DNA of 5,144 bases from Candidatus Brocadiaceae bacterium (GTDB taxonomy: Bacteria; Planctomycetota; Brocadiia; SM23-32), in assembly GCA_030615435.1 (NCBI GenBank), contig JAUWZH010000201.1, positions 1-5,144 on the forward strand, written 5' to 3'. The translations under genes were made by a program, and so were the position numbers. Shown here piece by piece: positions 1 through 5,142 of the stretch (positions are counted from its first letter, which is position 1; every line of letters begins with the position of its first letter). The notes under the pieces are model-generated. The model did not search any database. It had not been told where the DNA came from and saw nothing but the letters and a program-made list of their open reading frames with translations.

Positions 1-2
1 CA

Positions 3-43
3 ATCCTTCGCTCGGTGGCCACAAGGCCACCCTTCTCTCGGAT
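3..43. repeat. Perfect 7-bp hairpin with flanking complementary ends
   Basis: GGTGGCC (14-20) and GGCCACC (25-31) are exact reverse complements around an ACAA loop. Outside them, ATCC (3-6) pairs with GGAT (40-43) across two pyrimidine-rich internal-loop sides (7-13 and 32-39). The layout resembles dispersed intergenic hairpin elements that some bacterial genomes carry in many copies, but only one copy lies in this window, so repeat status is inference. It has no T-tract on either side, so it is not a standard intrinsic terminator. Confidence 0.45.
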
Positions 44-87
44 GAAGCAAGCCTTCGAAGCCTCCCGATGCTTGGAATCTTCGGTTC

Positions 88-193
88 TGCGCCGTGCTTG
101 AGGGTGTTTCTTTCAGCTCGCCCCGTCGTGCCGGTACGTAAAGGGTTTTACAGTAGGTGCTTGGGGCAGGCAGTCTGGTCTTTGCACGGCGCA
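88..193. repeat. Nested inverted repeats, possible structured RNA
   Basis: TGCGCCGTGC (88-97) is the exact reverse complement of GCACGGCGCA (184-193). Inside it GCCCC (120-124) pairs with GGGGC (163-167). Inside that GTAAA (138-142) pairs with TTTAC (147-151) around a GGGT loop. All three pairings are co-linear, so they can form together as one long folded arm with internal loops. I recognise no known RNA family. In a GC-rich sequence of this length a single 10-bp match can arise by chance, so the nesting is the only argument for a real structure. Confidence 0.3.
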
Positions 194-292
194 TCTGCAC
201 GATGTTCCCGCAAGTCTCACACCTCTGCGGATTCGAAAGCCCCGTATCACCCGCCGTTCTCGTTCTCAGGCAGTCGGACGGGGTGTTGTATA

Positions 293-308
293 GCTGCCGC
301 AACGCAGC
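293..308 (-). terminator. Weak hairpin after mntP, tentative terminator
   Basis: GCTGC (293-297) and GCAGC (304-308) form a 5-bp stem with a 6-base loop, starting 6 bases past the mntP stop codon in the direction of transcription. No T-tract follows, so termination here would be weak or would depend on another factor. Position is the main support. Confidence 0.2.
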
Positions 309-314
309 GCTTCC

Positions 315-857
315 TCAAATGGACAGCAGTTTCACCGCCAAGAGGATCAAGACGACACCGCCCGCCGCTTCCGCCCGCTGGCCGAACACACGGGAGACGC
401 GCCCGCCGAGCCGCACGCCCGCCAACGTCATCGCACCCGCCACAACTCCAATGATGACGCAGGGGAGGAGCACGCGCGAACGCAGAATCCCAAGCCCCAT
501 CCCTGCGCCGAAAGCGTCAATGCTCGTTGCCAGCGACAGCAGCAGCAAGCCCCACCCTCGCGTGCGGTCTATGTGCGTGCGCTCAGCTTCCGGCTTGAGC
601 GAGCGGACCAGCATGTGCAGACCAACCGCAGCAAGGATGCAGAAAGCCACCCAGTGGTCCCATGCCCTGATCAGCGCAAGCAGGTGGCCGCCCGCCAGCC
701 AACCCAGTATCGGCATGAGGAACTGAAAGAACCCAAAGCTGAAGCTCAGCCTCATCGCCTGGCGAAAGCTGACGGCGCCGCTTCCCAGTGCCAATGCCAC
801 AGAAAATGCGTCCACACCCAGTCCGACCGCGATGATGAAAACCTGCCACAGTGGCAC
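315..857 (-). CDS. mntP: Putative manganese efflux pump MntP
   Basis: A 180-residue integral membrane protein of the MntP (formerly UPF0059/DUF204) family, which exports Mn(2+) across the inner membrane to prevent manganese toxicity. Both family repeats are visible: GLGVDAFSVALALG near residues 12-25, with Asp16 at the position essential in E. coli MntP, and ATSIDAFGAGMGLG near 110-123, with Asp114. FGFFQFLMPILGW (41-53) matches the conserved segment of helix 2. Hydrophobic stretches fit the usual six helices, and length is close to the typical 185-190. I chose the GTG at 857 because GGAG lies 7 bases upstream and the family's N-terminal helix begins right there. The frame stays open to an ATG at 1229, but those extra 124 residues are rubrerythrin relic DNA read out of frame. 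The start lies 34 bases after the rubrerythrin stop, so the two were probably co-transcribed. No manganese (yybP-ykoY) riboswitch is visible. Confidence 0.9.
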   Translation of the reverse strand: MPLWQVFIIAVGLGVDAFSVALALGSGAVSFRQAMRLSFSFGFFQFLMPILGWLAGGHLLALIRAWDHWVAFCILAAVGLHMLVRSLKPEAERTHIDRTRGWGLLLLSLATSIDAFGAGMGLGILRSRVLLPCVIIGVVAGAMTLAGVRLGGRVSRVFGQRAEAAGGVVLILLAVKLLSI

Positions 858-891
858 AGATTCGCTCCGATGATGCTGGGCAAGGTGGGCT

Positions 892-1141
892 CTACCAGTT
901 CTCGGCGAGAAGCTCGAAGAATGCCTGGGGGTGCGCACAGGCGGGGCAGCGCTCGGGCGCTTTGGTGCCCTCATACCAATAGCCACAGTTTCGACAGCGC
1001 CACACCACAGGTTTATCCTTCTTGAATGCGGTGCCGGCCTTGAGGTTCGCCAGGAGGCCGAGGTAGCGCTATCCTCGCCTGTGACTCCCCGGCGAATGCC
1101 GTCGGGATGTTGCGTTCGGTCCTTGAACTTGCCAGATGCAT
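892..1141 (-). pseudogene. rbr: Rubrerythrin pseudogene, internal deletion plus frameshift
   Basis: Rubrerythrin is a cytoplasmic diiron and rubredoxin-type protein that reduces hydrogen peroxide in anaerobes. Here an ATG at 1141, with AGGA 5 bases upstream, opens a frame beginning MHLASSRTERNIPTAFAGES, a close match to rubrerythrin N-termini; Glu19 corresponds to the first diiron ligand (Glu20 in Desulfovibrio vulgaris). After about residue 23 homology stops, and that frame ends at a TAA at 1013-1015 (42 codons). In another frame, from about 1065 to the TAG at 892-894, the normal C-terminus appears: RYLGLLANLKAGTAFKKDKP, then the rubredoxin-like domain with CRNCGY and CPAC (all four Cys) and an ending like ELLAENW. 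Against a typical 191-residue rubrerythrin about 108 residues are missing, including the other diiron ligands, and the two parts are offset by one base. The 250-base span is one more than a multiple of three. Promoter and ribosome site are intact. An active diiron enzyme cannot be made from this locus. Confidence 0.9.
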
Positions 1142-1190
1142 TCTGTTCCTCGCTTCCTACTTGAGACAAACCAGCCACCCTCTGGCAAAC

Positions 1191-1219
1191 AAGATATGAC
1201 AACTCATTTGAACAGTCAA
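1191..1219 (-). promoter_or_regulatory. Sigma-70-type promoter for the rbr relic and mntP
   Basis: TTGACT (-35, 1219-1214) and TATCTT (-10, 1196-1191) are separated by exactly 17 bases. The -35 matches the consensus at 5 of 6 positions and the -10 at 4 of 6. A start of transcription would fall near 1184, leaving a leader of about 43 bases before the relic's ATG. Nothing between 1141 and 857 offers a better promoter for mntP, so this one probably drives it through the pseudogene. Confidence 0.6.
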
Positions 1220-1226
1220 ACGACTG
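1213..1226. promoter_or_regulatory. Short inverted repeat over the -35 box, possible operator
   Basis: CAGTC (1213-1217) and GACTG (1222-1226) are perfect arms around a 4-base centre and overlap the TTGACT -35 box of the rubrerythrin promoter. A repressor site at this place would make sense for a peroxide- or metal-responsive promoter, but the sequence does not match the PerR, Fur or MntR consensus and arms this short are common by chance. Confidence 0.2.
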
Positions 1227-1242
1227 CACTCCGGACTGGTCC

Positions 1243-1257
1243 CCGGGAAGTTCCCGG
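1243..1257 (-). terminator. Strong GC-rich hairpin after the phosphohydrolase gene
   Basis: CCGGGAA (1243-1249) and TTCCCGG (1251-1257) are exact reverse complements around a single central base; an RNA would form at least CCGGGA/TCCCGG with a 3-base loop. It begins 11 bases after the phosphohydrolase stop codon and lies upstream of the next promoter, the right place for a terminator. There is no T-tract after it, so it may instead protect the 3' end of the transcript or be a protein-binding palindrome. Confidence 0.35.
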
Positions 1258-1268
1258 CAGCGTAGGAA

Positions 1269-2600
1269 TCATCGGAGGGCGTTGTGGTCCGGTCCACGAG
1301 CTTCGTATGTTTCGATGGGCTCAAGAGGCGGATGCTGGCTGCGGAACCACGGGGCAAGTATCTCTTCCAGGCAACGCCCTATCATGTCCCCGGCAGGAGG
1401 TAATCCGCACAGCCGCAAGATCGTGGGTAGCACGTCATAGACGCTGGCACCGTCCAGCTCGTAGCCCGTGCGAAGCTTCCTGCCATAGGCGAAGAACACC
1501 CCGGGCGGCCCCGCGCGCTTGTGGCCGTAAGTGCCGCGCTTCGGTTCAAAGTCAAAACCGTGGTCGGAGATCACAAACAGGGCATCCTCGGGGCCCATGC
1601 GTGCAATGATCCTGCCGATTGCCCGGTCAATGAAGGCATACGACTCAGGGACTATCCTTCCGAACTTCCTGCGCTCTTCCTCGGTTACAGCCTGCCTGTT
1701 CACAAAAGGCATGTATCGGAATGCCGCGTGCTGGACCTTGTCCATTCCCCAGAAGAAGACGGCGGCCAGGTTCAACGGGCCAAACGCATCAACACAATAT
1801 TCGAATACGCGCCACGCAGAAAGGTCCGAAGAAACGGAATACTGCAATTCGGTGCCGATGGTCCACTTGTCGAACTTGCCCCCCACCAATGCCTCCAGCT
1901 CATTGTCCGGCATGCTGACGTAGCCTTTCAGCACCTCGAAGGGAACCTTCTCTGGGGGAACCAGCAGCGACTGCACATCGTAGAGCAAGGATTTCGGAAA
2001 CGTAAGCCGGCTGTTCTTCGGTTCTTCAACGCCCAGCCTCGCCAGCCGCCAAGCCTGCAGCCGGTCGGAAGCCAGGAACCCGTTGACCGGATGGGCGGGC
2101 CACGTATTCAGCCAGTTGACTATTCCGACTCGGCCTCCCGACTCGCCAACGATGTCCCAGAGGGTTTTCACGCGCACGTCACGCGAGTCGAAGGGGTGTC
2201 TTCGCATGAGCCTGCATCTGCGTAGAACCTTCAAGACCCCTTTTAAACCGATCTTGCCTATTTTGCGCGTGGTGATCCGGGTGAGGCGCAGGCCGAGCAG
2301 ATCGTAGCATTCGAGGCCGCTTATGCCGTGTTCGCGATAATCTCGTCCCGTCGCAATGCTTGTCCAGATAAGGCCGGAGTTTGTGGGCCTAATCGTCCGG
2401 AGCCGGCCGTGACAGCCTTCGGCGATTATGCCAGCAAAACTCGGAAGCATTCCGCGTTCACATAAGGGACCGATAGCGTCGAAAGTCATCGCATCCACGC
2501 CCACCACATAAACGCAACCCTCTTGCTCCCTGGCAGGCTTCGACACCGCATCAGGTCGTCCGCAGGAACTATTATTTCTTTTCGGCTTGATGGGAGGCAT
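1269..2600 (-). CDS. Alkaline phosphatase superfamily phosphohydrolase/phosphodiesterase
   Basis: A 443-residue protein of the AlkP superfamily (type I phosphodiesterase/phosphomutase-like, COG3379 type), metal-dependent enzymes that cleave phosphate esters; the substrate cannot be told. The two-metal site looks complete: Asp36 in VGVDAM, Ser75 at the nucleophile position (10 residues before the Gly of WTSIATG), Asp287 and His291 in GMDKVQH, Asp346 and His347 in SDHG, and His360 in GHKRAGPPG. REHGI (89-93) and SVYDVLPTILRLCGLP (386-401) are further family landmarks. No signal peptide or membrane helix is visible, so it is probably cytoplasmic; residues 1-28 are polar and look disordered. The ATG at 2600 has GGAG 4 bases upstream; the adjacent ATG at 2603 is only 1 base from it. 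The frame is open to a GTG at 2717, but the promoter at 2662-2690 lies inside that extension, arguing against it. Stands alone between its own promoter and a 3' hairpin; neighbours do not reveal its pathway. Confidence 0.88.
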   Translation of the reverse strand: MPPIKPKRNNSSCGRPDAVSKPAREQEGCVYVVGVDAMTFDAIGPLCERGMLPSFAGIIAEGCHGRLRTIRPTNSGLIWTSIATGRDYREHGISGLECYDLLGLRLTRITTRKIGKIGLKGVLKVLRRCRLMRRHPFDSRDVRVKTLWDIVGESGGRVGIVNWLNTWPAHPVNGFLASDRLQAWRLARLGVEEPKNSRLTFPKSLLYDVQSLLVPPEKVPFEVLKGYVSMPDNELEALVGGKFDKWTIGTELQYSVSSDLSAWRVFEYCVDAFGPLNLAAVFFWGMDKVQHAAFRYMPFVNRQAVTEEERRKFGRIVPESYAFIDRAIGRIIARMGPEDALFVISDHGFDFEPKRGTYGHKRAGPPGVFFAYGRKLRTGYELDGASVYDVLPTILRLCGLPPAGDMIGRCLEEILAPWFRSQHPPLEPIETYEARGPDHNALR

Positions 2601-2614
2601 CATGCTCCGCCAGC

Positions 2615-2653
2615 AAAAAACTCCGCTACGCCGCCCCAGCGAATCGCCTGGGG
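2615..2653 (-). promoter_or_regulatory. Leader with two overlapping stem-loops, attenuator-like
   Basis: In the transcript the first stem is CCCCAG (2653-2648) with CTGGGG (2639-2634), loop of 8, lying at the very 5' end if transcription starts near 2655. The second stem is TTCGCT (2643-2638) with AGCGGA (2627-2622), six pairs including one G-U, loop of 10, followed by one G and six T (2620-2615). The stems share bases 2638-2639 and the first uses the loop of the second, so they cannot fully coexist. The T-tract ends 11 bases before the first possible ATG (2603). This looks like a terminator with a competing hairpin, but the second stem is short and I recognise no riboswitch class. Confidence 0.3.
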
Positions 2654-2661
2654 GGAAAAGG

Positions 2662-2690
2662 ATACTATTGCTGATCGAATCCCAAGTCAA
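2662..2690 (-). promoter_or_regulatory. Sigma-70-type promoter for the phosphohydrolase gene
   Basis: TTGACT (-35, 2690-2685) and TAGTAT (-10, 2667-2662) are separated by exactly 17 bases. The -35 matches 5 of 6 consensus positions, the -10 matches 4 of 6. Transcription would begin near 2655, about 55 bases before the chosen start codon. It separates the phosphohydrolase from uvrB as its own transcription unit. Confidence 0.6.
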
Positions 2691-2730
2691 CTTCTCACGT
2701 TGTGTTCGGACGCACACCGACTCTCGGGTT

Positions 2731-2743
2731 GCCCGGGCCGGGC
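2731..2743 (-). terminator. GC-rich hairpin after uvrB, tentative terminator
   Basis: GCCCG (2731-2735) and CGGGC (2739-2743) pair around a 3-base loop, and GG/CC pairs can extend the stem outside a 2-base mismatch. It lies 28 bases past the uvrB stop and upstream of the next promoter. No T-tract follows, so support is positional only. Confidence 0.25.
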
Positions 2744-2771
2744 TGCCGCAGGTACAAGTCCTGTCCGACCT

Positions 2772-4745
2772 TCAACTTCGCGCCTTCAGTGCCTGGATGA
2801 CGTCCCGCAGTTCGGCCGCCCGCTCGAAGTCGAGCTTTTCGGCCGCTTCCTTCATCTCCCTTTCCAATTCGTCCAGCCTGTTGGCGGCGACGTAGTCTTC
2901 CTCTGATTCAAGGGCCACGGGGGTTTCCACCCGCCGCTGCCAGGCGGTCACCTCGTAATCTATGCCTTTCTGAATGCTTTTCTTGATAGTCTGCGGCTCG
3001 ATGCCCTCCCGCTCGTTGTGCTCGATTTGGATGCTGCGCCGGCGTCGAGTCTCCTCGATGGCCCGCTGCATGGATTCGGTCACCTCATCCGCATACAGGA
3101 CAACCTTGGCGTCAACATTGCGCGCGCAGCGCCCGATGGTCTGTATCAGGGAGACGTCTGAGCGAAGAAACCCCTCTCGGTCTGCGTCCAGAATGGCCAC
3201 CAGGGACACCTCCGGCAGGTCGAGGCCCTCGCGCAGCAGGTTTACGCCCACCACAACGTCATAGCGGCCGCGCCGCAGGTCACTCAGTATCTCCACCCGC
3301 TCGATGGTCTTGACCTCACTGTGCAGGTAGCAGCAGTCTATTCCCGCCTCGCGCAGGTAGTCGGCGAGGTCCTCGGCGAGGCGCTTGGTGAGGGTGGTCA
3401 CCAGGGCACGCTGCCCGGCCTCGGCGCGCTGCCGGATATGCTGGATGACGTCCTGCACCTGCCCGCGCGCCGGAACCACTTCCACCTCCGGATCAACCAG
3501 CCCCGTGGGCCGGATGATTTGCTCCACCACCACCCCCTCGCTCTTGCGGAGCTCATAGTCGCCCGGCGTGGCCGAAACGAACACTGCCCGGCTCACCATC
3601 TGCTCCCACTCATCGAAGGTGAGGGGCCGGTTGTCCAGCGCTGAGGGCAAGCGGAAGCCGTAGTCCACCAGCGTCTGCTTGCGTGAACGGTCGCCGTGAT
3701 ACATGGCGTGGATCTGCGGGATGGTCTGGTGGGATTCGTCCACGATACACAAGTATTCCCCCGGGAAGTAATCCAGCAGGCAGGCGGGCCGCTCGCCCGG
3801 TGCGCGGCCACTGAGATGGCGGGCATAATTCTCGATGCCCGGGCAGAATCCCACTTCCGCCAGAAGCTCCATGTCGTAACGGGTGCGGGCCTCCAGGCGC
3901 TGGGCCTCCGCCAGCTTGTCCTCGCCCCGCAGTTCCGCGAGCCGCTCAACCAGTTCCGCCTCGATGCTCTCAAGGACCCTCTCCATGCGATCTACGGGGG
4001 TTGCGAAGTGTTTTGCGGGATAGATCGTGGCTTCCCCGGCTTCCTCAAGAGACTCGCCGGTCAGCGGGTCAATCACGACGATTCGGTCCACGTAGTCACC
4101 GAAGTAGTCCACCCGGTAGGCGATCTCATCGTAGGCCGGATACACCTCCACCACGTCCCCGCGGGCACGGAATGTCCCCCGCTTCAGGTCCATGTCGCTG
4201 CGGCTGTACTGCAGTTCCACCAGGCGCTCCAGCAGCGCGTCACGCTCCCGCTCCTCCCCCACCGTGAGGCGCGCATACATTTCCTGGTAATCCCCGGGCG
4301 AGCCAATGCCGTAAATGCATGACACGCTTGCCACTACGACAACATCCTCCCGCTCCAAAAGCCTCGTCGTGGCGGCCAGCCGCAGGCGGTCTATGTCCTG
4401 GTTGATCGAGGCATCCTTGGCTATGTAAAGGTCGCGGCTCGGCATATATGCTTCAGGCTGGTAATAATCGTAGTAGCTGACGAAGTAGCCGACGGCGTTT
4501 TCGGGGAAGAATCCCTTGAACTCGCTGTAGAGTTGGGCCGCGAGGGTCTTGTTGTGGCTCATCACAAGTGTAGGCAGGCCAAGGTCTTGTATCACGTTGG
4601 CCATCGTGAACGTCTTCCCCGTGCCGGTGGCGCCAAGCAGAGTCTGGTACCGGGCGCCCCCACGAAAGCGTCCGGTAAGCTCCTCGATCGCCTTGGGCTG
4701 GTCCCCGGCAGGCTCAAAATCCGCCTGGAGCTTGAACTCCGCCAT
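2772..4745 (-). CDS. uvrB: Excinuclease ABC subunit UvrB
   Basis: UvrB is the damage-verifying helicase-like subunit of nucleotide excision repair. It arrives on DNA with UvrA, opens the strands with its beta-hairpin, then recruits UvrC for the two incisions. The 657-residue product is full length (E. coli 673). Visible landmarks: Walker A GATGTGKT (38-45), the beta-hairpin region starting YYDYYQPEAYMPSRD (91-105), the DESH Walker B box (336-339), RLPSALDNRPL (365-375), SATPGDYE (391-398), GVNLLREGLDLPEV (500-513), motif VI QTIGRCARN (535-543), and a C-terminal UVR domain (about 622-652) that binds UvrC. Motif VI has Cys540 where Ala is usual; the arginines are kept. The ATG at 4745 is preceded by GGAGG with 7 bases of spacing, and homology starts at once. 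The ComEA-like gene ends 61 bases upstream, so co-transcription is possible. An imperfect palindrome at 4765-4791 may regulate it; it is not a recognised LexA box. uvrA and uvrC are not in the window. Confidence 0.98.
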   Translation of the reverse strand: MAEFKLQADFEPAGDQPKAIEELTGRFRGGARYQTLLGATGTGKTFTMANVIQDLGLPTLVMSHNKTLAAQLYSEFKGFFPENAVGYFVSYYDYYQPEAYMPSRDLYIAKDASINQDIDRLRLAATTRLLEREDVVVVASVSCIYGIGSPGDYQEMYARLTVGEERERDALLERLVELQYSRSDMDLKRGTFRARGDVVEVYPAYDEIAYRVDYFGDYVDRIVVIDPLTGESLEEAGEATIYPAKHFATPVDRMERVLESIEAELVERLAELRGEDKLAEAQRLEARTRYDMELLAEVGFCPGIENYARHLSGRAPGERPACLLDYFPGEYLCIVDESHQTIPQIHAMYHGDRSRKQTLVDYGFRLPSALDNRPLTFDEWEQMVSRAVFVSATPGDYELRKSEGVVVEQIIRPTGLVDPEVEVVPARGQVQDVIQHIRQRAEAGQRALVTTLTKRLAEDLADYLREAGIDCCYLHSEVKTIERVEILSDLRRGRYDVVVGVNLLREGLDLPEVSLVAILDADREGFLRSDVSLIQTIGRCARNVDAKVVLYADEVTESMQRAIEETRRRRSIQIEHNEREGIEPQTIKKSIQKGIDYEVTAWQRRVETPVALESEEDYVAANRLDELEREMKEAAEKLDFERAAELRDVIQALKARS

Positions 4746-4764
4746 CGGGCATCCTCCGCAACGC

Positions 4765-4791
4765 GTAAGATGCTTTCCAGAAGCAACTTAC
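4765..4791. promoter_or_regulatory. 11+11 imperfect inverted repeat upstream of uvrB
   Basis: GTAAGATGCTT (4765-4775) and AAGCAACTTAC (4781-4791) are reverse complements at 10 of 11 positions around a 5-base centre. The element ends 19 bases before the uvrB start codon and lies 15 bases past the upstream stop codon. It could be an operator, for example for an SOS-type repressor, or an RNA stem-loop between the two genes. It does not match the E. coli or the Bacillus LexA consensus, and no T-tract follows it. Confidence 0.4.
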
Positions 4792-4806
4792 AACTGCCGC
4801 CCTCCC

Positions 4807-5142
4807 CTACTCCTCGCCCCTGCCCGGCGGAACGCACATCAGGTGCGGACGCAGCCGCTCCACCGTCTTTGGCCCTATGCCGCGCACGCGGGTCAGATCC
4901 TCCAGGCGTTCATAAGGCCCATCCTGCTCGCGACTTGCGACAATCGCCCTGGCCGTCTTCTCTCCGATCCCCGGCAGCAGCCTCAGCTCGTACTCCCGGG
5001 CCGTGTTCAGGTCGAGCCTCGCCGGCACGCCGAGCACCTGCGGGGCGTCCCGAACGCTGAACTCGCCCCTCCACAGGATTGCTCGCAGCCCCTTCGCCGC
5101 CAGCAGGCAGACCAGAGCAATCGCCGCCGCCAGCAGAAGCAC
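4807..5142 (-). CDS. ComEA-like helix-hairpin-helix protein, membrane-anchored
   Basis: At least 111 residues. Residues 1-23 form one hydrophobic segment, either a membrane anchor or an uncleaved signal, which would place the rest outside the cytoplasmic membrane. Residues 43-101 are a tandem helix-hairpin-helix domain of the ComEA type: LDLNTA (43-48), hairpin PGIG (57-60), then hairpin RGIG (87-90) and RLRPHL. These domains bind double-stranded DNA without sequence specificity, and ComEA is the DNA receptor in natural transformation. No SLBB domain, common in Firmicutes ComEA, lies between anchor and DNA-binding domain, only about 19 residues. The GTG at 5142 is 2 bases from the window edge, so the true start may lie outside and I treat the 5' end as unproven. 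No other competence gene is visible, so a role in DNA uptake is inference. The stop is TAG at 4807-4809. Confidence 0.8.
   Translation of the reverse strand: MLLLAAAIALVCLLAAKGLRAILWRGEFSVRDAPQVLGVPARLDLNTAREYELRLLPGIGEKTARAIVASREQDGPYERLEDLTRVRGIGPKTVERLRPHLMCVPPGRGEE

Larger units (their letters stand above)
1..314. other. Gene-free stretch downstream of mntP, with inverted repeats
   Basis: No reading frame here resembles a known protein on either strand. A minus-strand frame contains one Cys-x2-Cys pair around 220-230, but it has no start signal and no second pair, so I do not call it a zinc ribbon gene. What the stretch does hold is a perfect hairpin near the left edge (14-31), a nested series of inverted repeats (88-193), and a weak hairpin just after the mntP stop (293-308). 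Each is listed separately. Function unknown; it could be plain intergenic DNA, a decayed gene or an untranslated RNA. Confidence 0.6.

Noticed and set aside
225..255. TTCGAATC sequence on the minus strand resembling a tRNA T-loop
   Set aside because: The bases on either side do not pair as a T-arm, and no acceptor, D or anticodon arm can be found around it.
157..726. Plus-strand open frame of 189 codons overlapping the mntP region
   Set aside because: Antisense to mntP, low-complexity Arg/Ser/Pro-rich product with no family resemblance; it exists because of the GC-rich codon pattern of the real gene.
858..891. Manganese riboswitch (yybP-ykoY type) before mntP
   Set aside because: Only 34 bases separate mntP from the relic stop, too short for the element, and its conserved loops are not seen further upstream either.
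1521..2225. Plus-strand open frame of 234 codons
   Set aside because: Entirely antisense to the phosphohydrolase gene with its complete metal-binding motifs; a shadow frame.
2601..2717. Longer start for the phosphohydrolase at a GTG at 2717
   Set aside because: The extension has no family similarity, has no good ribosome site, and contains the promoter at 2662-2690, so it would lie upstream of the transcription start.
3696..4322. Plus-strand open frame of 208 codons
   Set aside because: Entirely antisense to uvrB, whose minus-strand product is unambiguous; no start signal or recognisable domain.
4746..4806. Promoter for uvrB in the 61-base gap (TTGTAA with 17-base spacing to TCTTAC)
   Set aside because: The -10 candidate matches too few consensus positions to claim; transcription from the upstream ComEA-like gene is as likely.
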